Source of the DNA: Deinococcus sp.
GTDB taxonomy: Bacteria; Deinococcota; Deinococci; Deinococcales; Deinococcaceae
Direction of reading: 5' to 3'
Assembly: GCF_025362455.1 (NCBI RefSeq)
Contig: NZ_JANYGJ010000084.1
Coordinates: 1-9,153 of the forward strand
DNA length: 9,153 bases
The translations under genes were made by a program, and so were the position numbers. Below are positions 1 through 6,666 of the stretch, one piece after another; the stretch's first letter is position 1, and every line of letters starts with the position of its first letter. The notes under the pieces are model-generated. The model had not been told where the DNA came from. It was given only the letters and a program-made list of their open reading frames with translations, and searched no databases.

Positions 1-551
1 GCGCCCGTCACGTCGCCGCGTGGCGCCAGGATCACCGTGTCCGGATCGCGTTCCAGCCCGCCGGACGGCTCCAGCAGCAGCGCCGGGTCGCCGCCCAGCT
101 CGGCTTTCACGCCCAACGCCGCCAGCGTCTCCAGACTGCGCCGGTCACGGACGATGCAGCGCACGCCGCGCAGGCCCCGCGCCACTTTGGCGCCCCCATG
201 CTCACTCAGCGGCCCGACGCTCTGGTTGAACACCACCGCCCGTTTGCCCAATGTCCGGGCCAGCCGGATGACGCCCAGGTAGTAGCTCAGCGTCCGGGCA
301 CTGGTTTTGTCTTGCAGCAAGCCTCCGCCGCCGGAGAGCAGCACGCCCGCGCCGCCCACCGCCCGCAGCAGCGGCAAGGGACTCGTCCGCGCCTCGCTGC
401 GGCAGCCGTACAGCCGGGCGGTCTGGGCCGGGGTCTGCGATAGGAGCAGCGGCGAGTGCCCGCGCCGGATCAGCTCGCGGGAAATGGCCAGGGCAATCGC
501 CTCGTCGCCGGTATTGCCGAAGCCGTAATAGCCGCTGACGGTCACGTTCAT
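1..551 (-). CDS. csaB: Polysaccharide pyruvyl transferase CsaB, N-terminal 183 residues (runs off the window)
   Basis: CsaB-family enzymes transfer a ketal pyruvate onto a secondary cell-wall polysaccharide, which then binds SLH domains of S-layer proteins. My translation from the ATG at 551-549 opens with the family's N-terminal motif GYYGFGNTGDEAI (residues 7-19). It continues with the glycine-rich SGGGGLLQDKTS (73-84), NQSVGPLS (109-116), a VRDRRSLETL segment (134-143) and GGDPALLL (153-160). These are seen in the sequence; the function comes from family knowledge. Only the N-terminal half is present (typical length about 350 residues), so the catalytic C-terminal lobe cannot be checked. 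The start overlaps the stop of the upstream DUF5693 gene in the arrangement TGATG. No good Shine-Dalgarno sequence precedes it, which points to translational coupling. The frame stays open to base 1. Confidence 0.9.
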   Translation of the reverse strand, partial: MNVTVSGYYGFGNTGDEAIALAISRELIRRGHSPLLLSQTPAQTARLYGCRSEARTSPLPLLRAVGGAGVLLSGGGGLLQDKTSARTLSYYLGVIRLARTLGKRAVVFNQSVGPLSEHGGAKVARGLRGVRCIVRDRRSLETLAALGVKAELGGDPALLLEPSGGLERDPDTVILAPRGDVTG

Positions 552-2566
552 CAGTCCGAGCTGACTTTGTTGGCATTGGCGGTGGTATCACTGACCGGAC
601 GCAGGCTGCCTGCGCTCGCCTGGAGCCGCGCCGAGGCGTTCCAGCCGCCGTAGTTGTTCCAGACCCTGATGACGAGGCGCACCAGCCAGATGGCGACCAG
701 CCCGATGGCCAATCCGAAAGCCAGGCCGTAGAAGGCCCGCTGGGCGCTGATGAGCAGCGGCGTGTGAAAGTGCGAGAAGGTGTTGAGGATGCTGGCCTGG
801 CCTTCCAGACCGCCCAGGAGTGCCAGCATGGTGAAGTAACCGGGCAAGGTGCCCGACAGGCCCAGCAGCAGCAGCGGGTGGCCGAAGACCTCCTTGAAAC
901 GCGGGCGGATAATGGCGTCTTGCAGGTCCTGGCGAATCTTGGCCTCGGTGCCGCTGACCCCCACCGACGAGGTATTGCCCCGGCGCAGCACCGCCACCGA
1001 GAAGGCGCCCAGGGCCAGGCCCATCATGATGACGTCGCCCAGTTTCAATCGCACGGCGAACAGCTCGGCCACCGTCTGGCGGATGTCTCGCCTCGGCAAG
1101 AAGCTCAGCAGCACCAGCCCGATGGGCACAATGAGCGTCAGGCCCACGCCGCTGAAGGGGTCCAGGCCCAGCATGCTGCCCTTGTCGGTGCCCAGTGCGC
1201 TGACGAACAGCACGCCCAGAATGCTGAAACCGGTGGCGACGAACCAGTCGCTGACCTGCGTGCGCCGCAAAGTTAGCCCCAGTGCCGGAAAACTGATGGC
1301 CGCGACCAGGGCCAGCGCCGGGAACGGCTGGCCGCCGTTGAGCCCCAGGGCGCCCAAGAGCGCCGCGCCCGCCACGATCAGCCCCAGGCGCGGCAGCGGG
1401 TAGCTCAGGCCAATGAGCAGCAGCGCCGCCAGCGGGCCGAGCATGCTCAGCCACCGCAGGGCGCCGCTGGGCTCGTAGTTGCGAATCACCGGCTGGGTCA
1501 CCGTGATATTGCTGCGCCGGAGCTGGTGGCTGAGCAGCTTCAGGAAATTCTGCGTCTCGCCGATGGTTTTAAAGGGCCGCAGGTACAGCACGCGCTGGGT
1601 GCGCTCGCGGGCGGCCAGGGCGAACTTGCTGGCCACCTCGTCAGGCGTCAGGCTGTTTTGCCAGCTCGGACTGAGGCTGAACATGCGGGCGGCGGTGCGG
1701 CCCTCGATCAGCGTGTCGAGGTCTTTTTGCACGCTGTTTTCGATGATGGTCGGCACCCGCTTGCCCAGCGCCGCCTTGATCTGTGAGAGCAACGCCGGGT
1801 TGCGGGCACCGATCACCTCCGCGCCGTTAAACGAGATGAACGGCACGTCCGGCCAGTCGGCGCCCTGGTTGAGCACCCGGTAATCGCCGTAGGGCCGGTA
1901 AGCCACCACCAGTTTTTTGGACTTGAGGCTATCGATCTGGGCCGTGTTGGGGCCAGCCGGGAGGTAGCGCGGGTCCACCGACCAGCCGACCCACTGCTGC
2001 CCGGCGATCTGCACCAGTTTGGTCGGCAGCGCCTGGGTCAGCGGCTGGCCGCCCCTCAGCAGCGGGGTGCCCGCCGCGTCGGTGACGGGGTTGCCGTAGC
2101 GCCCCAGCAGCTTTTCCACCGCGCCGGGCCTGATCGAGCGCATGTACGACCATTCGGGATTGAGCCCGGCCACGCCGGGGTTGCGGGCGATCAGGTCGTT
2201 GCCGCTCAGGAAGTAGGCGTCGCCGCGCTGCACCAGTGAGCCCACCGTATCCTCGTAGACCGCCACGCCGTTGATGCCAGCCCGCTGATTGCCGCCTTGG
2301 TCGTCGGTCAGGTTCTGGTACTTGCTCAGCAGCGCGGCGGGGCTCAGGCCGTTTTCCTTGGCCTGCTGCGAGAGCGCCGGGTAATCCATCATCAGCGTGA
2401 CGGTCTTTTCGCTGTTTTCAAACCTCACCCGGCCTGCCGCCAGCAGTCCGGCGGGAATCAGGCTCAGGGCGACGAGCCCCAGCAGCAGCGGTTGCAGGCG
2501 TGAGCGGGTCGGCGCGGGCAGCGCGTTCAGGGGCGAGTCGGGCGCAGGTTTAAACAGCTTGGTCAT
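551..2566 (-). CDS. DUF5693 family multi-pass membrane protein, encoded directly upstream of csaB
   Basis: This is a 671-residue protein. An ATG 27 codons further upstream (2647) is in frame, but the start at 2566 is preferred: it follows an AAGGA ribosome-binding site at normal spacing, and the upstream extension is Arg/Pro-rich with no domain look. Residues 24-45 form an N-terminal membrane anchor. Residues 46-365 are a soluble, probably extracytoplasmic part. From about 371 to 634 there are some seven or eight hydrophobic segments (371-389, 392-409, 414-433, 440-458, 472-490, 509-526, about 562-588 and 606-634). The loop RRGN (528-531) followed by RPRFKEVFGHPLL (554-566) is typical of DUF5693 proteins. 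The family has no proven activity. Its one-base overlap with csaB suggests a role in making, exporting or modifying the pyruvylated wall polymer. That role is an inference from context. Confidence 0.85.
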   Translation of the reverse strand: MTKLFKPAPDSPLNALPAPTRSRLQPLLLGLVALSLIPAGLLAAGRVRFENSEKTVTLMMDYPALSQQAKENGLSPAALLSKYQNLTDDQGGNQRAGINGVAVYEDTVGSLVQRGDAYFLSGNDLIARNPGVAGLNPEWSYMRSIRPGAVEKLLGRYGNPVTDAAGTPLLRGGQPLTQALPTKLVQIAGQQWVGWSVDPRYLPAGPNTAQIDSLKSKKLVVAYRPYGDYRVLNQGADWPDVPFISFNGAEVIGARNPALLSQIKAALGKRVPTIIENSVQKDLDTLIEGRTAARMFSLSPSWQNSLTPDEVASKFALAARERTQRVLYLRPFKTIGETQNFLKLLSHQLRRSNITVTQPVIRNYEPSGALRWLSMLGPLAALLLIGLSYPLPRLGLIVAGAALLGALGLNGGQPFPALALVAAISFPALGLTLRRTQVSDWFVATGFSILGVLFVSALGTDKGSMLGLDPFSGVGLTLIVPIGLVLLSFLPRRDIRQTVAELFAVRLKLGDVIMMGLALGAFSVAVLRRGNTSSVGVSGTEAKIRQDLQDAIIRPRFKEVFGHPLLLLGLSGTLPGYFTMLALLGGLEGQASILNTFSHFHTPLLISAQRAFYGLAFGLAIGLVAIWLVRLVIRVWNNYGGWNASARLQASAGSLRPVSDTTANANKVSSD

Positions 2567-2686
2567 CGGTATCCTTGAAAGCGCGGTGAAGCGTGAGCAG
2601 CGCGGGAGCGGCGGGGGCCTTGGCCGAACACCGGAGAGCGTATACACACCTGAGTAACAGGCGTAACCGACTCACGGTACACACCC

Positions 2687-2726
2687 ATTCTACGGATGAA
2701 GCCAAACCCAAGTTTAGACCTTGGGT
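2687..2726 (-). promoter_or_regulatory. Possible promoter/operator of the DUF5693-csaB pair, with an inverted repeat
   Basis: The 207-base gap between udk and the DUF5693 gene holds a perfect 7-base inverted repeat, ACCCAAG and CTTGGGT at 2706-2712 and 2720-2726, around a 7-base loop. Fourteen bases further along the minus strand is TAGAAT (2692-2687), a 5/6 match to the -10 consensus. No good -35 hexamer exists at 17 bases; that position falls inside the inverted repeat, so a regulator site overlapping a weak -35 is possible. The same hairpin could instead end udk transcription, but only TTT follows it on the minus strand, so it would be a poor intrinsic terminator. Confidence 0.3.
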
Positions 2727-2773
2727 GAGGAAAACGGATCAGAGGTGAGTGGTACTCCCAGGCCGGGGTCGGC

Positions 2774-3397
<624 letters not shown>

Positions 3398-3406
3398 GGC
3401 AGGCCC

Positions 3407-3448
3407 GCGCCCAGGTACACTGCGCCCAGGTACACTGCGCCCAGGTAC
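3407..3448. repeat. 15-base tandem repeat, 2.8 copies, just upstream of udk
   Basis: The unit GCGCCCAGGTACACT occurs exactly at 3407-3421 and 3422-3436. A third copy matches for its first 12 bases (3437-3448). The array fills most of the 58-base gap between the dehydrogenase-like stop and the udk start, where a ribosome-binding site is expected. A perfect short tandem repeat like this can change copy number by slippage. The unit is a multiple of three, and one reading frame across it is open. Confidence 0.9.
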
Positions 3449-3455
3449 GGCCCGC

Positions 3456-4508
3456 TCATCCGTGTCCCAGCGAGCCGATTAGCTCGATGCGGCGCTCGGC
3501 CAGGCGGCGGGCGACCAGATGCGGCGGCTTGTGGTGCTGCTCGGCCAGCGCACTGATGCGGGCCACCACCTCGTGAATCTGCTCTCCGGCCTGCTCGGCG
3601 CTGAGCTGCCGGGCACTGGCCAGCAGTCCGGCGCCGTTGATGGCGAAATCGGGAATGTAGGTGATTCCGGCCTCGCGCACCAGTTCCTGTGCCCGGCGCG
3701 AGAGCGGGTGGTGCTCGGAACCGGCGATCAGGCGGCACTGGAGTCTGGGAATGTTGCGGCTGCGCAGGCTGGCGCCCGACGTACAGGGCGCCATGACGTC
3801 GCAGGGAACGTCGAGCACTTCCTCGGTGCCCAGCACCTGCACGCCTGCGCCGAGCTGATCGCGCAGCGCCTGGGCCTTGCGCGGATGCGTGTCGGCCAGG
3901 TTCAGCCGGGCGCCTTCGCGGTGCAGGTGCCCGGCCAGCAGCGTGCCCACCGTGCCCACGCCCAGAATGCTGATCCGCACGCCGCGCAGGCTTTCATTGC
4001 CCAGGGTGTGCCGCGCCGCCGCCTTGATGCCCCGGTAGACCCCGTAGGCGGTGGCCGCCGCCGTGTCGGTCGGCATACCCAGCGTGTGGTGCGTCTCCTG
4101 GGCGGCGTAGGCGATGTCCTGGCCGGATACGCGGGCGTCCTCGGTCAGCAGCACCCGGCTGCCCAGCGAGCTGACCTTGCGCCCCAGCGACCGGAACAGC
4201 GCCTCGCGCACGTGGCCCTGGGCGTCGCCGCCCTCCTCGGCGTCGAGCTGGGCCGGGCGCAGCAGCAAGCAGGCCGCCCCGCCGTGATTGAGCCCGTAGA
4301 GTGCGGCCTTGAGGGTCATGGCCTCGCTGAGTTCCAGGGCGCTGCGCAGCGCCAGCGGCTCGTCGAGCGTCACCAGGCGGCAGCCCGCGATGGCTGGCCC
4401 CAGAACGGTCGAATGCACCGCCAGAATGGCCCGCAGGCCGCTGGGCGCGTGGGTCAGCAGCGTGAGCTGTTCGTGTCCCCGCGCCGCCATCTCGTCGAAC
4501 ATCAGCAT
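3456..4508 (-). CDS. Leu/Phe/Val dehydrogenase family protein lacking the catalytic lysine
   Basis: This 350-residue protein is collinear with leucine dehydrogenase, which oxidatively deaminates branched-chain amino acids with NAD. The start at 4508 gives an N-terminus (MLMFDEMAARGHEQL) of the same length as the Bacillus enzyme; ATG 4502 is an alternative, and an open frame continues 62 codons upstream to 4694. Conserved features are the substrate-carboxylate lysine in MTLK (K67), TED (residues 122-124), TAYGVYRG (153-160), the Rossmann motif GVGTVG (183-188) with an acidic D206 that favours NAD, and PDFAINGAG (287-295). The family motif GGGK, whose lysine is catalytic, reads GGAA here (76-79), and AGAANNQ reads AGSEHHP. 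The coenzyme domain therefore looks intact while the deaminase site does not. It may be a repurposed or non-catalytic dehydrogenase. Use of leucine or valine as substrate should not be assumed. Confidence 0.85.
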   Translation of the reverse strand: MLMFDEMAARGHEQLTLLTHAPSGLRAILAVHSTVLGPAIAGCRLVTLDEPLALRSALELSEAMTLKAALYGLNHGGAACLLLRPAQLDAEEGGDAQGHVREALFRSLGRKVSSLGSRVLLTEDARVSGQDIAYAAQETHHTLGMPTDTAAATAYGVYRGIKAAARHTLGNESLRGVRISILGVGTVGTLLAGHLHREGARLNLADTHPRKAQALRDQLGAGVQVLGTEEVLDVPCDVMAPCTSGASLRSRNIPRLQCRLIAGSEHHPLSRRAQELVREAGITYIPDFAINGAGLLASARQLSAEQAGEQIHEVVARISALAEQHHKPPHLVARRLAERRIELIGSLGHG

Positions 4509-4850
4509 CTGGCCACCGTGCGTCCAGCCTAGAGCATTTGCCCGCTCAGGGGCACGCTCGCCGTTGCCGAACTCTGAGCTGGTCCGAACCTGAGCCGCCG
4601 GGTGGCTGCATTCGACTTGCCGGGTACCTGTGTTCCAGGCTGCTCTGTCGCCGCTGAGCCGGGCCGGGGCGGCGAGGTGAGATTTGTAAGACATGACGCC
4701 CTAAAGTAAGCAGCAATGTTCACCCCGTCTGGCTAGCTCTAAACACGGTTGGGTGCTGCGGGCTCGTGAACGCCGGTACTCAGAAGAAAAATTCGCGCTG
4801 GTCACGTCACCACAGGACTGTCCTGAAATTACCAAGAAGTGAGGAGACAC
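4509..4850. other. Divergent intergenic region between the dehydrogenase-like and E2-like genes
   Basis: These 342 bases must hold the promoters of both divergent genes. On the minus strand the dehydrogenase frame stays open to an ATG at 4694, giving a possible 62-residue N-terminal extension. I treat it as untranslated because it has no counterpart in the family and reads as low-complexity polar sequence. The part from about 4690 to 4830 is clearly richer in A and T than its surroundings, as expected of a promoter region. No pair of -35/-10 hexamers on either strand is good enough to call. The plus-strand gene has a good ribosome-binding site, GAGGAG, at 4841-4846. Confidence 0.5.
4813..4825. 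promoter_or_regulatory. Perfect 13-base palindrome, candidate operator of the E2-like gene
   Basis: CAGGACTGTCCTG is a perfect inverted repeat of 6+1+6 bases ending 25 bases before the ATG at 4851 and 15 bases before its ribosome-binding site. It could be a transcription-factor site near the transcription start, or a small hairpin in the 5' leader. The binding protein is unknown and the role is inferred only from position and symmetry. Confidence 0.35.
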
Positions 4851-6428
4851 ATGGAGACAATTGCGCCCCTGGCGAAAGTTCTGGCTGAGGCAAACGGTAT
4901 CGAGTGGCGGACGCTGCACGGCACCGGCGACGCGGGCCTGATTACCGAGCAGGACATTCTGGGTTACCTGGCCCGCGTCATGAGCGGAGAGGAAGACGCC
5001 CCGCTGACCCCGGTGGACCCTGAGCCCTCTCCCGCCGAGCTGGCCGCCTACTCCTCGCCGGAGATGCTCAGCCGCGCCGGAGTCGAGGCCGACCTGACCG
5101 ACTTCATGAAGCTCCACGCCGCCCAGGTGGCTGCCGCGCCGCCGCCCTCGGAGACGGCTGACTTCGAGCTGGATGATGAGATCGAGCCCGCCAAGATCGA
5201 GCCTGCCAAGATCGAGCCGGTTGCCGCCGAGGCCGACCACGACGCCGTGCCGCTGGCCGCCGAATATGTCGAAACCGGGCCGGTTCATACCGAGCCGGTC
5301 GTCCACGAGCCGGTCCATATCGAGCCCGCTCACACCGAGCCTACTTACACCGAACCCACCTACACCGAACCCGCCGCTGCGCAGGCCCCGGTGCCCACGC
5401 CGGAGCCCATCACGCCGCCCCCGCCGTTTACCATGCCCCCCGCCGCCGTGCCCGCCGCTGCTGCTGCCGGTGGTGGCCTGCTGGGCGGCCTGCTGAGCAG
5501 CCTCTACCGCAACAAGGGCGACAAGAGCGCCGACAAAGCTGCGGCTGACAGGGTTGCTGCCGACAAAGTTGCCGCTGATAAGTTGGCCGCCGACAAGTTG
5601 GCCGCCGACAAGGCTGCCGCCGATCACGCCGCCGAAGTTGCCGCTGCCGAGCACGCTGCTGTTGATAAGGTTGCCGCTGAACACGCTGCTGCTGAGAAGG
5701 CCGCTGCCGAACACGCTGCCACTGAACACGCCGCCGCCGAGGCCCAGATCGCTGCCGACAAGGCCGCCGCCGAGCATGAGGCCGCCCAGCGTGCCGCCGC
5801 CGAGGCCGAGCGCATGGCCGCCGGGAAAGCCGTGGCCGACCAGGCCGTCGTCACCCACGCCGAGCCGGTTCCGGTGCTGCCTGTCCCGGTGCTGGGCGAG
5901 GTGACGGTGCCCGAAGTGCATGCTCCGGCTGCCGCCGCCGCCATGCCCGCCGCCGCTGCCTGGTCCGGCACCTACCTGCGCCGCGATGTGGACCTGGTGG
6001 CCATGCAAGACGCCCAGAGCCAGCTCGCCGACGTGCTGGGCGAGTCCGTGCCCGCCGCACTCCTGGTGGCCCGCGCCGCCCAGCGTCACCTCGGCTTGCT
6101 GAAGCTGTCCGGTGTGGCCGTCGCCAACGCCCAGGGTCAGGCCCTGTCTACCGAACTCGGCGGCGAGCTGCGCAGCGCCGTCAAGGCTCTGCACGGCGCA
6201 CAGACCGGCTCTGCTCAATCAAATGGGGCCGACCTGCTCATTCTCGACGCCGGGGCGCTGGACCTCGACGACCTGCACTACCCGCACGCCGTCACCCTCT
6301 CGCTGGGGCGCGTCAGCAATGGCAGGGCCGCCCTGAGCCTGAACGGCGACGTGGACGCCGCGCAGGGTGCCCGCTTCCTGGCCGAAGTCGCCGCGCTGCT
6401 GGCCACGCCGGTCAAGCTGCTGGTCTGA
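4851..6428 (+). CDS. Degenerate E2-like protein: peripheral-subunit-binding domain, repetitive linker, acyltransferase-like C-terminus without active-site His
   Basis: 525 residues from the ATG after GAGGAG (an in-frame GTG at 4839 overlaps that site and is rejected). Residues 5-43 match the E3-binding fold of 2-oxoacid dehydrogenase E2 subunits (LAKVLAEANGI, then GTGDAGLITEQDI). Residues 44-110 are acidic. Residues 109-174 repeat IEP/TEP, and 178-200 are Pro-rich. A short Gly/Leu patch (207-219) precedes about 20 alanine-rich pentapeptides of the DKxAA/EHAAA type (224-328), probably one long charged helix. Residues 371-525 follow the outline of the E2 catalytic domain and end GARFLAEVAALLATP, but the DHRxxDG motif is replaced by LNGDVDA, with no histidine after residue 479. 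No lipoyl domain precedes. It may be a structural or binding protein derived from E2. Partner and location are unknown. Confidence 0.85.
   Translation: METIAPLAKVLAEANGIEWRTLHGTGDAGLITEQDILGYLARVMSGEEDAPLTPVDPEPSPAELAAYSSPEMLSRAGVEADLTDFMKLHAAQVAAAPPPSETADFELDDEIEPAKIEPAKIEPVAAEADHDAVPLAAEYVETGPVHTEPVVHEPVHIEPAHTEPTYTEPTYTEPAAAQAPVPTPEPITPPPPFTMPPAAVPAAAAAGGGLLGGLLSSLYRNKGDKSADKAAADRVAADKVAADKLAADKLAADKAAADHAAEVAAAEHAAVDKVAAEHAAAEKAAAEHAATEHAAAEAQIAADKAAAEHEAAQRAAAEAERMAAGKAVADQAVVTHAEPVPVLPVPVLGEVTVPEVHAPAAAAAMPAAAAWSGTYLRRDVDLVAMQDAQSQLADVLGESVPAALLVARAAQRHLGLLKLSGVAVANAQGQALSTELGGELRSAVKALHGAQTGSAQSNGADLLILDAGALDLDDLHYPHAVTLSLGRVSNGRAALSLNGDVDAAQGARFLAEVAALLATPVKLLV
5175..5372 (+). repeat. 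Coding repeat: Glu-Pro (IEP/TEP) motifs in the linker
   Basis: Within residues 109-174 of the E2-like protein, EP dipeptides recur every 4-6 residues: first IEPAK IEPAK IEP, then blocks such as HTEPV, HEPVH, IEPAH and TEPTY. The DNA shows near-identical direct copies, for example ATCGAGCCCGCCAAG followed by ATCGAGCCTGCCAAG from 5180, and TACACCGAACCC repeated near 5345-5372. Glu/Pro-rich segments are stiff and extended, like the Ala/Pro linkers of classical E2 chains. Confidence 0.8.
5523..5828 (+). repeat. Coding repeat: about 20 alanine-rich pentapeptides
   Basis: Residues 225-326 are built from 5-residue units with an acidic/basic pair followed by alanines: DKAAA, DRVAA, DKVAA, DKLAA (twice), later EHAAA, EKAAA, EHAAT, with a few longer units. 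At DNA level this is a degenerate 15-base repeat, with gccgacaagttggcc occurring as close direct copies around 5576-5605. The first part favours D-K and the second E-H, which suggests two expansion events. A long single alpha-helix is the likely structure. Confidence 0.85.
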
Positions 6429-6460
6429 AGTCAAGCGGTCCGAACAAGATCATCTGAGCT

Positions 6461-6503
6461 GGAGTGGGACTGGAGCTTGTCCACTCCGGCGCCCCACCTG
6501 GGG
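6461..6503 (+). other. Two hairpins in the 3' untranslated region of the E2-like gene
   Basis: GGAGTGG at 6461-6467 pairs perfectly with CCACTCC at 6481-6487; AC/GT pairs inside extend the stem past one bulged G. Immediately after it, CCCCA/TGGGG (6492-6503) can form a small second stem with a very tight loop. Neither has a T-run. They lie between the stop codon and the terminator and may protect the 3' end of the mRNA. The function is inferred. Confidence 0.45.
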
Positions 6504-6522
6504 TTCACAATCGGTTAAATTG

Positions 6523-6553
6523 AAGCACGGTGCTGGTCGCCGTGCTTTTTTTT
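6523..6553 (+). terminator. Rho-independent terminator of the E2-like gene
   Basis: A perfect 8-base stem, AAGCACGG (6523-6530) with CCGTGCTT (6540-6547), encloses a 9-base loop and is followed at once by a T-run; eight T residues run from 6546 to 6553. It lies 95 bases after the stop at 6428 and separates this transcript from purA. Confidence 0.93.
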
Positions 6554-6666
6554 GACGTGTTGTCTAAAGGCACGGCGCCGCGAGCGTGGTCACTGCTGGA
6601 GTTGACCACAAGAACTTTCGGCTCAAGGCTGGAGTTCAGAGTTTTTATGTTCAAAAGGAGTTATGA

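Noticed and set aside
2706..2726. Intrinsic terminator of udk
   Set aside because: The stem is short with few G/C pairs, and only three T residues follow on the minus strand. I list it as a possible operator instead.
3519..4532. 337-codon open frame on the plus strand
   Set aside because: Antisense shadow of the dehydrogenase-like gene in GC-rich DNA; its composition (Gln, Ala, Arg, Gly-rich) fits no protein family.
4509..4680. Possible riboswitch or T-box leader before the dehydrogenase-like gene
   Set aside because: The leader length would fit, but I could not find the T-box core, a B12 box or another known aptamer signature, nor a terminator/antiterminator pair.
5523..5828. DKA tripeptides in the alanine-rich region as lipoyl-lysine sites
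   Set aside because: They resemble the lipoylation motif only by repeat composition. The surrounding lipoyl-domain beta-strand sequence is absent and the region is a low-complexity helix.
4701..6218. 505-codon open frame on the minus strand, Gly-rich with repeated GGG/LGG motifs
   Set aside because: It is the antisense of the repetitive E2-like gene. The apparent repeats mirror the plus-strand pentads and EP motifs, and there is no start signal. The plus-strand frame has a ribosome-binding site, recognisable domains and a terminator.
6602..6630. purA promoter with TTGACC as -35
   Set aside because: The hexamer is good, but at spacings of 16-18 bases no acceptable -10 is found (AAGGCT at 17), so it is not called as a feature.
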